Source: an uncultured Kouleothrix sp. (lineage in GTDB: Bacteria > Chloroflexota > Chloroflexia > Chloroflexales > Roseiflexaceae). Taken from it: DNA of 20,108 nt. A program made the position numbers and the translations under genes. The notes under the pieces were generated by a model. The model was not told the origin of the DNA, searched no databases, and worked only from the letters and a program-made list of their open reading frames with translations. Every line of letters starts with the position of its first letter. The first letter of the stretch is position 1. The stretch is from NCBI GenBank assembly GCA_937858455.1, contig CALLYN010000537.1, positions 1 to 20,108 on the forward strand, in the 5' to 3' direction. Shown one piece after another: positions 19,935-20,108 of the stretch.

Positions 19935-20108
19935 GTATGGTAACCAAAGCGCGCCCGACATCTATTGCATCGGAACGCGCCCCACAGAGCGTCCGCATTC
20001 GAGCGCCACAGGGGTGTGCCCGGTGAACGCGATGGTGGGCATGAGCCTCATCTCTAGGTAGTGTTGACAGTGTGGTATAAGCTCTTTGAATGCAAGTTCT
20101 TCAAGTAA
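19935..20108. other. Intergenic tail without a supported gene
   Basis: No open frame of note and no RNA gene recognised. TTGACA (20,064-20,069) and an extended -10-like TGGTATAAG (20,073-20,081) both occur, but they are not spaced as one promoter. The window ends before any start codon that could be judged. Confidence 0.4.

Noticed and set aside
20061..20090. Promoter near the right edge
   Set aside because: TTGACA and the TATAAG box are only six bases apart and no downstream gene is visible.
1..20108. tRNA, rRNA or riboswitch genes
   Set aside because: I scanned for T-loop-like sequences and known riboswitch cores by eye and found no convincing case. A dedicated covariance search would be needed to exclude them.

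Overview
The window looks like a high-GC bacterial contig made of one long coherent block (about 463-17,590) with short, unrelated gene pieces joined at both ends. The central block resembles Chloroflexota, probably a Roseiflexus/Kouleothrix-like lineage. This rests on the style of the proteins (Tat/lipobox dienelactone hydrolase, MurJ with an N-terminal extension, a lipoprotein with YPAP repeats, nusA-ylxR) and on the palindromic intergenic repeats; no search could be run. The end pieces look different. A protein kinase C-terminus (3-473) and a TPR protein (18,175-19,520) read like myxobacteria. An adenosine deaminase piece, a WYL-regulator tail and a peptidase S51 tail come from still other contexts. 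Several genes are cut exactly where the style changes, so the ends are best read as assembly or library chimerism, not biology.

Layout: 3-473 truncated Ser/Thr kinase; 463-954 truncated glycine-zipper protein; 955-1254 repeats and a promoter; 1255-1581 DUF5519/luciferase-like protein; 1669-3210 murJ; 3281-4570 FAD-dependent amine oxidase-like enzyme; 4567-5613 (-) secreted dienelactone hydrolase, whose stop overlaps that of the oxidoreductase; 5614-5819 repeat and terminators; 5820-12,638 (-) a six-gene PTS operon; 12,639-13,144 its leader, its promoter and a mobile-element-like repeat; 13,145-14,683 (-) an MtlR/BglG-type regulator; 14,684-15,026 divergent promoters; 15,027-15,254 lipoprotein; 15,255-15,489 nusA promoter and leader hairpin; 15,490-16,821 nusA; 16,837-17,002 MITE-like element; 17,048-17,380 ylxR; 17,381-20,108 patchwork of gene fragments.

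The most interesting biology is the PTS operon. In transcription order it encodes EIIC, EIIB and EIIA of mannitol type as three separate proteins, an HPr-EI fusion, a 579-residue MDR-type dehydrogenase with two Rossmann-like regions, and a 1-phosphofructokinase-type sugar kinase. No MtlD-type mannitol-1-phosphate dehydrogenase is present. A testable model is uptake and phosphorylation of a hexitol, oxidation to a ketose phosphate by the unusual dehydrogenase, and a second phosphorylation by the FruK-like kinase. The regulator gene and the transport operon have similar strong sigma70-type promoters. Each carries the same 11-base motif at the same place just downstream, which suggests shared control.

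A family of short elements with terminal inverted repeats close to AGGASTTACGCA, each with a long perfect hairpin inside, occurs at least three times, with a fourth possible copy. Two other palindromic repeat types sit in spacers of the PTS operon.
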